DNA of 64,000 nucleotides from Burkholderiaceae bacterium. Lineage in GTDB: Bacteria; Pseudomonadota; Gammaproteobacteria; Burkholderiales; Burkholderiaceae_E. This document shows positions 14,014 through 23,058 of the stretch, piece by piece; within the stretch, counting starts at the first letter, position 1, and the number at the start of each line of letters is the position of its first letter. The notes beneath the pieces are model-generated. The model was not told the origin of the DNA and did no database searches. It saw only the letters and a list, made by a program, of their open reading frames with translations. The stretch spans positions 47,285 through 111,284 of the forward strand of contig JAHBZV010000005.1 of NCBI GenBank assembly GCA_019635275.1. Reading direction: 5' to 3'. A program made the translations under genes and the position numbers.

Positions 14014-15818
14014 ACGTAGTCCTTGTACTTGTCCAGGAAGCGCACCGGCTTGGACAGCGCGTCGCGCCGGAACGGGTCGCCGAGCTCGCGGGTGCACATG
14101 ATCTCGAGCACGCAGGTCTTGCGTCCGTTCATCTGCAGGTCGACCGCCTTCTTCAGCGACGGGCCCACGTCCTCGAGCCGGTCGACGACGATGCCCTCGG
14201 CGCCCATCGCCTTCGCGATACCCGCGAAGCTCGGGCTCTCGAGCTCGCCGGCAACGAAGCGACGGTTGTAGAAGTCGACCTGGTTCTTCTTCTCGGCGCC
14301 CCACTGGCGGTTATGGAACACCACCGCAGTCACCGGGATGTCGTGGCGAACGCAGGTGAGGATCTCGCCCATGCTCATCGCCCAGGCCCCGTCGCCGGCG
14401 TACGAGATCGCCGGACGGTGCGGCGCGGCGACCTTCGCACCGACGATCGTCGGGAACGCGTAGCCGCAATTGCCGAAGCTCATCGCCGCGAACATGCTGC
14501 GCGGCTCCTCGAAGCGCAGGTAGCTGTTGGCCACCGAGTTGATGTTGCCGATGTCGGTCGACACCATCACGTGCGCCGGCATCGCCTTCTCGAGCTCGCG
14601 CAGCACCTGGCGCGGATGCAGCCACTTGCCGCCCTCGCGCTTGGCCTCCTCGATCATCTCGAGGCTGAACGGGTCACGCTCGTGCGTCCACTCGGTGAGC
14701 TCCTTCTCCCAGGCCGCCTTCTCGTCGGCGACCTGCTTTGCGCGCTCGGCCTTGTTCGCGTCGCAGGCGAGCGTCTTGCCTGCCAGCCGCTGCACCAGCG
14801 CCGCGGCAGCGGCCTTCGCGTCGCCGCAGATGCCGACCGAGATCTTCTTCACCAGGCCGAGCATCTTGTGATCGGCGTCGATCTGGATGATCTTCGCGTC
14901 CTTCGGCCAGTAGTCCATCCCGTGCTGCGGCAGCGTGCCGAACGGCCCGAGCCGCGAGCCGAGCGCCACCACCACGTCGGCGCGCGACATCAGCTTCATC
15001 GCCGCCTTCGAGCCCTGGTAGCCCAGCGGGCCGCACCACAGCGGGTGGCTGGCCGGGAACGAATCGTTGTGCAGGTAGCTGTTGACCACGGGGGCGCCGA
15101 GCCGCTCGGCCAGCGCCTTGCACTGCTCGACGCCGTCGGCCATCACCACGCCGCCGCCCGAGATGATGACGGGGAACTTCGCCTTCGCCAGCAGCTCGGC
15201 CGCCTCGTTCAGGCTCTGCTCGCCGCCGGGGCCGCGATCGAGGCGCTGCGGCTTCGGGATCTCGCACTGGATCTCGCCGTAGAAGTAGTCACGCGGGATG
15301 TTCAGCTGCGTCGGGCCGATCTCGGACATCGCGCGGTCGAAGCAGCGCGCCGTGTATTCGGCCATCCGCTTCGGGTTGTTCACGTGACCCTGGTACTTGG
15401 TGAACTCCTGGAACATCGGCAGCTGGTTGCACTCCTGGAAGCCGCCCAGCCCCATGCCCATCGTGCCGGTCTCCGGCGTGACGATGACCACCGGGCTGTG
15501 CGCCCAGTACGCGGCCGCGATCGCGGTCACGCAGTTGCTGATGCCGGGGCCGTTCTGGCCGATCACGACGCCGTGGCGGCCGGACACGCGCGCGTAGCCG
15601 TCGGCCATGTGCGCGGCGCCCTGCTCGTGCACGACCGGAATCAGCCGGATGCCGGCGGGCGCGAAGATGTCCATCGCGTCCATGAAGGCCGAGCCCATGA
15701 TGCCGAAGATGTCGGTCACACCGTTGGCGACCAGGGTCTCGACGAAGGCCTCGGAGGGGGTCATCTTCTGGACACCGCTCACGACGGTGCGGGCGGCGAT
15801 GGGGGGTTGCTTGCTCAT
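14010..15818 (-). CDS. xsc: Sulfoacetaldehyde acetyltransferase-like ThDP enzyme
   Basis: A 602-residue thiamine-diphosphate enzyme closely resembling Xsc, which converts sulfoacetaldehyde plus phosphate to acetyl phosphate and sulfite in taurine and other C2-sulfonate degradation. The N-terminal domain has GIMGSAFMDAMDIF and HEQGAAHMADGYARVSGRHG with the catalytic Glu; QNGPGISN, PETGTMGMGLGGFQE and NIPRDYFYGE match Xsc as I remember it. The C-terminal ThDP motif begins at AGDGAWAMSMGEI. The ATG at 15818 has GGGAGA just upstream. No pta gene, normally the partner, is next to it; instead it is coupled to a carbamoylase, so the physiological substrate should be treated as open. The divergent IclR gene is the likely regulator. 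Confidence 0.82.
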   Translation of the reverse strand: MSKQPPIAARTVVSGVQKMTPSEAFVETLVANGVTDIFGIMGSAFMDAMDIFAPAGIRLIPVVHEQGAAHMADGYARVSGRHGVVIGQNGPGISNCVTAIAAAYWAHSPVVIVTPETGTMGMGLGGFQECNQLPMFQEFTKYQGHVNNPKRMAEYTARCFDRAMSEIGPTQLNIPRDYFYGEIQCEIPKPQRLDRGPGGEQSLNEAAELLAKAKFPVIISGGGVVMADGVEQCKALAERLGAPVVNSYLHNDSFPASHPLWCGPLGYQGSKAAMKLMSRADVVVALGSRLGPFGTLPQHGMDYWPKDAKIIQIDADHKMLGLVKKISVGICGDAKAAAAALVQRLAGKTLACDANKAERAKQVADEKAAWEKELTEWTHERDPFSLEMIEEAKREGGKWLHPRQVLRELEKAMPAHVMVSTDIGNINSVANSYLRFEEPRSMFAAMSFGNCGYAFPTIVGAKVAAPHRPAISYAGDGAWAMSMGEILTCVRHDIPVTAVVFHNRQWGAEKKNQVDFYNRRFVAGELESPSFAGIAKAMGAEGIVVDRLEDVGPSLKKAVDLQMNGRKTCVLEIMCTRELGDPFRRDALSKPVRFLDKYKDYV

Positions 15819-15866
15819 GGCATCGGTCTCCCGGGGTGGATGGGGTATGGCCGAATCGTAGCCGAA

Positions 15867-15906
15867 GGTTCCGGAATCCGGTACGCGATATACCAATAAT
15901 CGGAAC
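15867..15906. promoter_or_regulatory. Candidate IclR operator between xsc and iclR-type gene
   Basis: The spacer between the divergent xsc and IclR-family genes contains a perfect palindrome TTCCGGAA (15869-15876). It also holds an inverted pair GGTTCCG (15867-15873) and CGGAAC (15901-15906) separated by 27 bases. IclR proteins bind as dimers or tetramers to such inverted repeats in divergent promoters. The AT-rich stretch gatataccaataat (15887-15900) between them could hold promoter elements. The assignment rests only on position and symmetry. Confidence 0.45.
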
Positions 15907-15916
15907 ACCGGCTATC

Positions 15917-16747
15917 ATGGGGCCCATGAAGCTCGTCGCCGCGCCCAGGCCCCAGCCCGTCGAAGTCAATGGCGACACGCCGGCGATGCGGCTGTTCGCG
16001 CTGCTCGAGGTAATCGCCGAGCGAGACCAGCTGGTTTCGCTGCAGGGGCTCGTCGAGGAGACCGGGCTGCCGAAGCCCACGCTGCACCGGATGCTGCAGC
16101 AACTCGAGGCGGGCGGCCTGCTGCAACGCGAGGGCGACGGCCGCCACTACAGCACCGGCGTGCGGCTGCGCCGCCTGGCCGAGAACCTGTTGTTGAACAA
16201 TACCTGGCACGGCGCACGCCACGTCGTGCTGCGCGCGCTGGTCGACGAGATCGGCGAGAGCTGCAACCTCACGGCGCTGTCGGGCAGCGAGGTGGTCTAC
16301 CTCGATCGGGTCGAGACGCCGGCCCCGCTGCGCTTCTACCTGCACCCCGGTTCGCGGGTGCCGGTGCATTGCTCGGCCAGCGGCAAGATGATCCTGTCGC
16401 AGCTGACCGCGGCGCAGCGCCGGCGGCTGTTGGCCCACGCGCCGCTCGAGCGCTTCACGCCGGCCACGCTGACCGACCCGGCCCGCATCGACCGCGAGCT
16501 CGAGCGCGTGCGCCGCGACGGCTACGCGATCGACAACGAGGAGTTCCTCCCCGGGCTGCTGTGCCTGGCCGTGCTGGTGCCGGCGCCGTCGGGCCGCTCG
16601 AACCTGTGCGTGGCGGTTCAGGCGCCCAGCATTCGCCTGACGCCGAAGAAGGCGCTCGGCCTGTTGCCCGCGTTGCGGCGCGCGGCCAGCGCGATTGCCG
16701 ACATCGACGACGCCACGCCGCCGGCCGCGGCGAAGGCGCGCGCCTGA
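15917..16747 (+). CDS. IclR family transcriptional regulator
   Basis: A protein of about 276 residues with an N-terminal winged helix-turn-helix (RLFALLEVIAERDQLVSLQGL then KPTLHRMLQQLEAGGLLQREG) and a C-terminal IclR effector-binding domain (VVYLDRVETP, PVHCSASGKMIL, GYAIDNEEFLPGLLCLAVLV). It is divergent from xsc and probably controls it. Two starts are possible, ATG at 15917 or ATG at 15926; neither has a strong Shine-Dalgarno. Both fall inside the shared spacer with the candidate operator, which suggests autoregulation. Confidence 0.92.
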   Translation: MGPMKLVAAPRPQPVEVNGDTPAMRLFALLEVIAERDQLVSLQGLVEETGLPKPTLHRMLQQLEAGGLLQREGDGRHYSTGVRLRRLAENLLLNNTWHGARHVVLRALVDEIGESCNLTALSGSEVVYLDRVETPAPLRFYLHPGSRVPVHCSASGKMILSQLTAAQRRRLLAHAPLERFTPATLTDPARIDRELERVRRDGYAIDNEEFLPGLLCLAVLVPAPSGRSNLCVAVQAPSIRLTPKKALGLLPALRRAASAIADIDDATPPAAAKARA

Positions 16748-16812
16748 CAGTCGTTGCCGCGCACTCGCCCGCGAGCGACGCCCGAACGAAGCCCCGCCCG
16801 AAGGACATCGCC

Positions 16813-17778
16813 TTGACCGACATCTCCACGATCCAGCCCGACCGCACGGTCGACGTGCGCGAGGTCTTCGGCATCGACACCGACCTGCGCGTCCCGGCGT
16901 TTGCCGAGCGCGACGATCACGTCCCCGAGATCGACGAGGCCTACCGCTTCAACCGCGACGTCACGCTGGCGCTGCTGGCCGGATTCGCGCACAACCGGCG
17001 CGTGATGGTGCAGGGGCTGCACGGCACCGGCAAGTCGACCCACGTCGAGCAGGTCGCCGCGCGGCTGAACTGGCCGTGCGTACGCATCAACCTCGACGGC
17101 CACATCAGCCGGCTCGACCTCGTCGGCCGCGACGCGGTCGTGCTGCGCGACGGCCAGCAGGTGACCGAGTTCCAGGAGGGCATCGTGCCGTGGGCGCTGC
17201 AGCGGCCGGTCGCGCTGATCTTCGACGAGTACGACGCCGGGCGGCCCGACGTGATGTTCGTGATCCAGCGCATCCTCGAGCGCGACGGAAAGTTCACGCT
17301 GCTCGACCAGAACCGCGTGCTTCGACCGCACCCGTATTTCCGGCTGTTCGCGACGACCAACACGGTGGGGCTGGGCAACCTGAACGGGCTCTACCACGGC
17401 GCGCAACGGCTCAACCACGCGCAGATCGACCGCTGGAACATCGTCGCGACGCTGAACTACCTGCCGCGAGACGAGGAGATCGCGATCGTGCAGGCGCGCG
17501 TGCCGCAGCTGGCGGGCGCGTCGAGCCGGGCGCTGCTCGACTCGATGGTCGCGGTGGCCGAGCTCACGCGCAACGGCTTCGCCGCCGGCGACCTGTCCAC
17601 GCTGATGTCGCCGCGCACGGTCATCACCTGGGCCGAGAACATCGGCATCTTCGGCGACCCCGCGCTGGCGTTTCGCCTGTCGTTCGTGAACAAGTGCGAC
17701 GAGGCCGAGCGGTCGGTCGTCGCCGAGTATTTCCAGCGCTGCTTCGACCGCGAGCTCGACGAGTCGGCTCGTGGGTGA
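16813..17778 (+). CDS. cobS: Aerobic cobaltochelatase subunit CobS (AAA+ ATPase)
   Basis: A 321-residue AAA+ ATPase of the CobN-CobS-CobT complex that inserts cobalt into hydrogenobyrinic acid a,c-diamide in aerobic B12 synthesis. CobS-specific sequence is clear: VREVFGIDTDLRVPAF near the start, GLHGTGKSTHVEQVA as Walker A, RINLDGHISRLDLVG, LIFDEYDAGRPDVMFVIQ as Walker B, and ATTNTVGLGN as sensor region. The probable start is TTG at 16813, because family members begin MTD...VFGID and there is no in-frame ATG upstream. It overlaps cobT by eight bases. No cobN is present in the window. Confidence 0.92.
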   Translation: MTDISTIQPDRTVDVREVFGIDTDLRVPAFAERDDHVPEIDEAYRFNRDVTLALLAGFAHNRRVMVQGLHGTGKSTHVEQVAARLNWPCVRINLDGHISRLDLVGRDAVVLRDGQQVTEFQEGIVPWALQRPVALIFDEYDAGRPDVMFVIQRILERDGKFTLLDQNRVLRPHPYFRLFATTNTVGLGNLNGLYHGAQRLNHAQIDRWNIVATLNYLPRDEEIAIVQARVPQLAGASSRALLDSMVAVAELTRNGFAAGDLSTLMSPRTVITWAENIGIFGDPALAFRLSFVNKCDEAERSVVAEYFQRCFDRELDESARG

Positions 17779-19492
17779 AGCGCAGGCGCTGGCCCGCCAC
17801 CAGCAGAGGATCGAGGAGCTCTGCGCGGCGGCCATCCGCGCCCTCGCCGGCGAGGCCGACCTGCACTTTCGCGGCCGGCGGCTGCATCGGGGCCGGCGCG
17901 CGCTGCCGCTCTTCGCGCCGCACCTGCACCCGTCGCTCGAGGCCGACGACTTCGCGTCGTTTCGCGGCGCCGCCGACGGGCTGGCGCTGCGCGTGGCGCG
18001 CTCGGATGAAGCGCTGCACCGGCGGCTCGCGCCGGCCGATCCGGTCGAGCGATTGGTGTTCGACCTGCTCGAGCAGATCCGCGTCGAGGCGCGGCCGCCC
18101 GCCGGCATGCCCGGCGTCGCGCGCAACCTGCGCCATCGCTTCGAGCAGTGGTCGCGGGCATTCCACCGTTCGGGTCTCACCGAAACCTCGCGCGGCATCC
18201 TGCTGTACACCGTCGCGCAGATCTGCCGCGCGCGCGTCACCGGCGAGCCGGTGCTCGAGGAGACCGAAGACCTGCTCGAGACGACGCGTGGCTCGATCGT
18301 GCCGGTGCTCGGCCACGACCTCGCCGCGCTGCGCCGGCACCGCGACGACCAGGCCGCCTATGCGCGGCACGCGCTGTCGATCGCCCGCATCGTCGGCGAG
18401 ATGATCCAGAGCGCCGACGACGAGCGCGGCGACGGCCAGCAGGGCGACGACCCCGACGACCGCACTGCGCTCGCGCGGTTCATGGAGCCCGACGATGCCG
18501 CGGGCGACGGCGAGATCGCGCTCGCGGCGCCGGGCCGCAGTCGCGTGCTGGAAGCATCCGATGACGGCTATCGAGTCTTTACCCGCGCGTACGACCGCGA
18601 AGTCGCCGCGACGGAACTGGTCGGCCGTCCGCGGCTGGCCGAGTACCGCGAGCGGCTCGATCGGCGCATCGCGGCCCAGGGCGTGAACCTGGCGCGGCTG
18701 GCGCGCGAACTGAAGGCGCTGCTCGCGGTGCCGGTGCGCGACGACTGGAACGCCGGGCAGGAGGAGGGGTACGTCGATGGCCGCCGGCTGGCGCAGCTGG
18801 TGGCGTCGCCGGCCGAGCGCCGCCTGTTCCGCACCGAACGGCTCGAGCCGGCCGCGCAGTGCGCGGTCGGCTTCCTGGTCGATTGCTCGGGCTCGATGAA
18901 GCAGCACGTCGAATCGGTGGCGATGCTGGTCGACGTGCTCGCGCGCGCGCTCGAGATGGCGGGCGCCGCCACCGAGGTGCTCGGCTTCACCACCGGCGCC
19001 TGGAACGGTGGGCGCGCGCTGCGCGACTGGCGGCGCACCGGGCAGCCGCCGCACCCGGGGCGGCTCAACGAGGCCTGCCACATCGTCTTCAAGGACGCCG
19101 ACACGGCATGGCGACGCGCGCGCCCGACAATCGCCGCCCTGCTCGAGCCGGTGCTGTTTCGCGAGGGCATCGACGGCGAGGCGGTCGACTGGGCCTGTTC
19201 GCGGCTGCGCAGCCGGCCCGAAGAGCGCCGCCTGCTGCTGGTGATCTCCGACGGCTGTCCGATGGACACGGCGACGAATCTCGCCAACGATCCGCACTAT
19301 CTCGATCATCACCTGCGCGAGGTCGTGCAGCGGCACGAGCAGGCCGGCGACGTCGCGATCCTCGGCGTCGGTGTCGGGCTCGACCTCAGCCCGTTCTACG
19401 GCCGCAGCCAGGCGCTCGACCTGTCGGCTCCACCGGGCAACTCCGTGTTTCGCGAGATCGTCGCGCTGATCGGCGGGCACGCACGCCGCTGA
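17771..19492 (+). CDS. cobT: Cobaltochelatase subunit CobT-like, VWA domain
   Basis: A 573-residue partner of CobS. The N-terminal half is helical, and an acidic linker (DDERGDGQQGDDPDD) separates it from the C-terminal von Willebrand A domain. The MIDAS metal site is visible as VDCSGSMKQH, followed by FTTGAWNGGRAL and LVISDGCPMD. The start is GTG at 17771, inside the end of cobS, so translation is coupled. CobS and CobT form a chaperone-like ring that drives the CobN chelatase. The next gene is convergent, so the transcription unit is cobS-cobT, possibly reading through from the IclR gene. Confidence 0.9.
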   Translation: MGEAQALARHQQRIEELCAAAIRALAGEADLHFRGRRLHRGRRALPLFAPHLHPSLEADDFASFRGAADGLALRVARSDEALHRRLAPADPVERLVFDLLEQIRVEARPPAGMPGVARNLRHRFEQWSRAFHRSGLTETSRGILLYTVAQICRARVTGEPVLEETEDLLETTRGSIVPVLGHDLAALRRHRDDQAAYARHALSIARIVGEMIQSADDERGDGQQGDDPDDRTALARFMEPDDAAGDGEIALAAPGRSRVLEASDDGYRVFTRAYDREVAATELVGRPRLAEYRERLDRRIAAQGVNLARLARELKALLAVPVRDDWNAGQEEGYVDGRRLAQLVASPAERRLFRTERLEPAAQCAVGFLVDCSGSMKQHVESVAMLVDVLARALEMAGAATEVLGFTTGAWNGGRALRDWRRTGQPPHPGRLNEACHIVFKDADTAWRRARPTIAALLEPVLFREGIDGEAVDWACSRLRSRPEERRLLLVISDGCPMDTATNLANDPHYLDHHLREVVQRHEQAGDVAILGVGVGLDLSPFYGRSQALDLSAPPGNSVFREIVALIGGHARR

Positions 19493-19550
19493 CCTGCCGC
19501 GCGTCCCGCTGAACGGCCACGCGCACCGCGCCCGGCGACGCGCCGCCCGC

Positions 19551-20969
19551 TCAGAGCATCTCGTCGCGCAGCCAGTACCAGCGATAGAGGGCGCGCTGCC
19601 CGAAGCGCCGGAACGGCGCGAACGCGCGCGACTCGAGCGCGCCGAACGCCATCGGATACCGAAGTGGCGAGTCGTAGATCGGCAGGTCGAACGTGCGGCC
19701 TCCCTTGCCGGCAATGCGCTCGGCCATCCGCCGCCCGGCGTGCGCCGAGAACGACACGCCGTTGCCGCCGTAGCCGAGCGCGTAGAACACCGTCTCCCGC
19801 GGGTCGGGCTGCATCACCCGCGGCATCATGTCGTGGCTCACGTCGACCCAACCCCACCACGAATAGTCGATCCGGATGCCCTCGAGCGCCGGAAACTTGC
19901 GGTGCAGGCCCTCGACCAGCACCGCCATGTGGCGCGGGTTCGGCGCGTCGGCGCCGGTGATCGAGCTGCGGCTGCCGATCTGCACCCGGTTGTCGGGCAG
20001 CCTGCGGTAGTAGAAGCGCAGCGTGCGCGTGTCGGTGATGACCTCGGTCGTCACGAAGTTGGTCGCCTCGATCTCGGCCTCGGTCAGCGGGCGCGTGACC
20101 AGCGAGTTCGACAGGATCGGCATGATCTTCGAGTCGAGGCTGGGGTGCAGGCCGTTGCTCGTGTAGCCGCCCGTCGCGAAGCCGACCGCGCGGGCCCGTA
20201 CCGTGCCGCCGGGCGTCCTGAGCAGGTGCACGCCGTTGCGCGTCTCGAAGCCGACGACCGGGCTCGCGGGGTGCACCTTCACGCCCAGCGCGCGCGCCTT
20301 GCGCAGGTAGCCGTAGGCGAGCTTGAGCGGGTGCACACCGATGCCGTCGGGCTCGTGCAGCGCGCCGAAGGTCTCGGCGTCCTTCACGTAGTCGCGGTGC
20401 ACCTCGTCGGCGTCGAGGATGCGCGCGTCGTAGCCGAACACCTCGCGCATCACCTTCGCTTCGTTGCGCAGGAAGGCCATCTTCTTGTCGCGATGCGCGA
20501 TGTACAGGTGGCCGCCCGGCTGCGGATCGCAATCGATTTCGGACACCAGCGACTTGAATGTCTCGAACCCCTCGCGGATCTCGGCATCGAGCTTGAGCGC
20601 AATGTCCTTGCCCCAGCGCTCGATCCACTGCGAGCGGTACAGCCGCCCGCTGGCGTTCTGGCCCTGGCCGCCGTTGCGGCTGGTGCAGCCCCAGACCGTG
20701 CGGTTGGCTTCGAGCACGGTGGCGCGGATGCCGTGCTCGCGCGCGAGGAACAGCGCGGTCGCCAGGCCGGTGAAACCCGAGCCGACGATCACCACGTCGG
20801 CGTCGACGTCGCCGGCGATCGGCCCGTCGTCGGCCGGCGGCGCGCCGGCGCTGGCCACCCAGTAGGTCGGCGCGTAATCGGTGCCGTGCCCGGGATTCGG
20901 CGCGACCAGCGGGTCGTAGCGCGGATCGTAGGGCGAGGAGGGCGCCGGGCGCCCGGCAGTCATGTCCAT
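19551..20969 (-). CDS. FAD-dependent amino/amine oxidase (DAO family)
   Basis: A 472-residue flavoprotein of the D-amino-acid-oxidase fold, in the subgroup of gamma-glutamylputrescine oxidases and related amine oxidases. The FAD-binding Rossmann motif VVIVGSGFTGLATALFLA lies at about residues 58-75. TSRNGGQGQ follows as the second dinucleotide contact. The C-terminal region has ALGYGGNGVSFSAHAG, where the flavin isoalloxazine is usually held. Two ATGs (20969, 20963) are possible starts. It follows the NTF2-like gene by 22 bases, and a MocR-type regulator lies next upstream, which fits control of amine catabolism. The exact substrate is unknown. Confidence 0.88.
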   Translation of the reverse strand: MDMTAGRPAPSSPYDPRYDPLVAPNPGHGTDYAPTYWVASAGAPPADDGPIAGDVDADVVIVGSGFTGLATALFLAREHGIRATVLEANRTVWGCTSRNGGQGQNASGRLYRSQWIERWGKDIALKLDAEIREGFETFKSLVSEIDCDPQPGGHLYIAHRDKKMAFLRNEAKVMREVFGYDARILDADEVHRDYVKDAETFGALHEPDGIGVHPLKLAYGYLRKARALGVKVHPASPVVGFETRNGVHLLRTPGGTVRARAVGFATGGYTSNGLHPSLDSKIMPILSNSLVTRPLTEAEIEATNFVTTEVITDTRTLRFYYRRLPDNRVQIGSRSSITGADAPNPRHMAVLVEGLHRKFPALEGIRIDYSWWGWVDVSHDMMPRVMQPDPRETVFYALGYGGNGVSFSAHAGRRMAERIAGKGGRTFDLPIYDSPLRYPMAFGALESRAFAPFRRFGQRALYRWYWLRDEML

Positions 20970-20991
20970 CGGTGGCGGCTCCGGGTCTGGC

Positions 20992-21390
20992 TCAACCCGC
21001 CTTGACCGGCGGGCGGTCCTTGCGGAACGCGTTCTTCACGGCGATGCGGCCGTCGCGGAACGTGAACACGTCGCAGCCGCGCGCCTCGATCCGCGTGCCG
21101 TCGGGCTTCGTGCCTTTGAAGGTCCATTCGGAGACGCCGCGGTCGCCGCAGACGAAGTGGCTGCCGTCGGCCCACTGCGCGTCGGGAAAGTTGATCCACG
21201 CCGACTCGAAGGCCTTGCTCACCGCCTCGCGGCCGACGTGACGCGCGCCACAGACGTCGGGGCCGGCCACGGCCTCGAACACGCAGTCGTCGGTCATGAA
21301 CGACATCAGGGCGTCGAGGTCGTGGCGATTCCACGCATCGGCGAACTCCTGCAGAAAGCGGACATCGATCGGGCGGGACGAGGCGGACAT
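20992..21390 (-). CDS. NTF2-like/SnoaL-like small protein
   Basis: A 132-residue alpha+beta-barrel protein of the NTF2 superfamily, recognisable by FADAWNRHDLDALMSFMTDDCVFE near the start and the closing strand DVFTFRDGRIAVKNAFRK. Members act as small isomerases, hydratases or ligand-binding proteins. No catalytic residue set is certain here. It precedes the FAD oxidase in the same direction by 22 bases, so a role in the same pathway is likely. Confidence 0.87.
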   Translation of the reverse strand: MSASSRPIDVRFLQEFADAWNRHDLDALMSFMTDDCVFEAVAGPDVCGARHVGREAVSKAFESAWINFPDAQWADGSHFVCGDRGVSEWTFKGTKPDGTRIEARGCDVFTFRDGRIAVKNAFRKDRPPVKAG

Positions 21391-21496
21391 GCGGGCGGAT
21401 CTCCTGGCTGAACGAGGGGCGTTGGGCGCAGACTATGCGCCGGCGCCGCCGCGTCGTAGCACCAGATGCGCGCTTTCGATGAGGCCAGCGTCGCGC

Positions 21497-23002
21497 TCAG
21501 CGCGGCGTCTGCATCTGCGCGACGACGCCCGCCAGTTCGCGGATGCCGGCCTCGATCGACCGGGCCGGAATCGACTGGTAGCCGAGCCGGAAGCACGAGT
21601 GCGGCGGCGGTTGCGCCACGAAGAACACGTCGCCCGGCTCGATCAGCACGCCCCGCTCCGCGGCGCGCCGGGCGAGCTCGTTCGCGTCGACGCCCGGCGG
21701 CAGCTGCACCCAGCACGACCCGCCGCCGTCGACCGGCACGGCCCCGCACTGCGGCGCGTAGCGGGCGATCGCGTCGAGCACGATCGCGCAGCGCTCGCTC
21801 TGCGCCTGCGCGAGGCGGCGCAGCTGCGCGTCGTAGTGGCCGAGCGACAGGAACAGCGCGAACGCGCGCTGGATGAACGCCGACGGGTGGCGCAGCATCA
21901 GTCGGCGCAGCGCGCGCAACTCGGCAATCAGCCCCGGCGCGGCGACCACGTACCCGATGCGAAGGCCCGGCGCGAGGCTCTTCGACAGGCTGCCCACGTA
22001 GATCACGCGGCCACTGCGGTCGAGGCTCTTGAGCGCCGGCGTCGGCTCGCCGTCGAAGCGGTTCTCGCTCTCGAAGTCGTCCTCGATGACGATGAAGTCG
22101 TGCTCGTCGGCCATGCGCAGCAAGGCCTCGCGGCGCGCCAGCGGCATCGTGACGCCGGTCGGGCACTGGTGACTCGGCGTAGCGTAGACGTAGTCGACGC
22201 CGTCGAGCCGTTCGTCGACCGGCAGGCCGTCCAGGTCGACCGGGATCGGCTCGAGCCGCGATGTGCGGCTGGCGAAGATGTTGCGTGCGTCCGGATAGCC
22301 CGGTTCCTCCATCGCGACCCGCGTGCCCTCGCGCATCAGCAGGTCGGCCACGAGGTATAGCGCGTGCTGCGCGCCGACGGTCACGATCAGCTCGTCGGCC
22401 GAGGCCCAGACGCCGCGCCGCGGCAGCACGCGGGTGCGGATCTGCTGGACCAGCGCCTCGTCGTCGCGCGCGATCTGGTCCGGCGCCCAATCGCGGGTGT
22501 CGAGCACGCTCAGCGTCTTGATGCAGCACTCGCGCCAGGCCGCGGTCGGGAACAGCGTCGGGTCGAACTGGCCGTACAGGAACGGGTACGGATAAGACTG
22601 CCAGTCGGCCGGTTTCACGATCGAGCGCTGCGTGGTGAAGCGCTCGCGGAATCGTCGCTGCCAGTCAGGCTGGGCGCGCCCCGTCCTGGCTGCGCCCTCG
22701 AGCGCCGCGCTGTTGACTCGACCCGACAGGTTGTCGCCGTTGACGAAGTGGCCGCTGCGCTGGCGCGAGACGAGGTAACCTTCGTCGGCCAGTTGCTGGT
22801 ACGCCAGCACGACGGTGTTGCGCGCCACGCCGAGTTGGTCGGCCATATCGCGGCTCGACGGCACCGGCGCGCCCGGAGGCAGCTGGCCGTCGAGGATCGC
22901 CGAGACCAGCATCTCGCGGATCTGGCCCTGCAGGTTCATGTTCTCGCGCGCGGAACGCTGGAACAGCTGCTTCCACAGCGCGGCGTTCGGGACTTGCGGC
23001 AT
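21497..23002 (-). CDS. MocR/PdxR-type GntR regulator with aminotransferase-like domain
   Basis: A 501-residue regulator with an N-terminal GntR winged helix (IREMLVSAILDGQLPPGAPVPSSRDMADQLGVARNTV) joined to a fold-type I aminotransferase-like domain. The PLP lysine is visible in YVGSLSKSLAPGLRIGYV and the cofactor aspartate region in DFIVIEDDFESE. MocR proteins sense PLP-amine adducts and control genes for amino acid or amine metabolism, so the oxidase operon 100 bases downstream is the natural target. It is divergent from the hydratase gene with a 56-base spacer containing GATAAT at 23046-23051, a possible -10 box for the rightward gene. Confidence 0.93.
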   Translation of the reverse strand: MPQVPNAALWKQLFQRSARENMNLQGQIREMLVSAILDGQLPPGAPVPSSRDMADQLGVARNTVVLAYQQLADEGYLVSRQRSGHFVNGDNLSGRVNSAALEGAARTGRAQPDWQRRFRERFTTQRSIVKPADWQSYPYPFLYGQFDPTLFPTAAWRECCIKTLSVLDTRDWAPDQIARDDEALVQQIRTRVLPRRGVWASADELIVTVGAQHALYLVADLLMREGTRVAMEEPGYPDARNIFASRTSRLEPIPVDLDGLPVDERLDGVDYVYATPSHQCPTGVTMPLARREALLRMADEHDFIVIEDDFESENRFDGEPTPALKSLDRSGRVIYVGSLSKSLAPGLRIGYVVAAPGLIAELRALRRLMLRHPSAFIQRAFALFLSLGHYDAQLRRLAQAQSERCAIVLDAIARYAPQCGAVPVDGGGSCWVQLPPGVDANELARRAAERGVLIEPGDVFFVAQPPPHSCFRLGYQSIPARSIEAGIRELAGVVAQMQTPR

Positions 23003-23058
23003 GCGACATCATCGCACCGTCGCCACCCGTCGTCGCGCGCTGCGGGATAATCGCGGGC

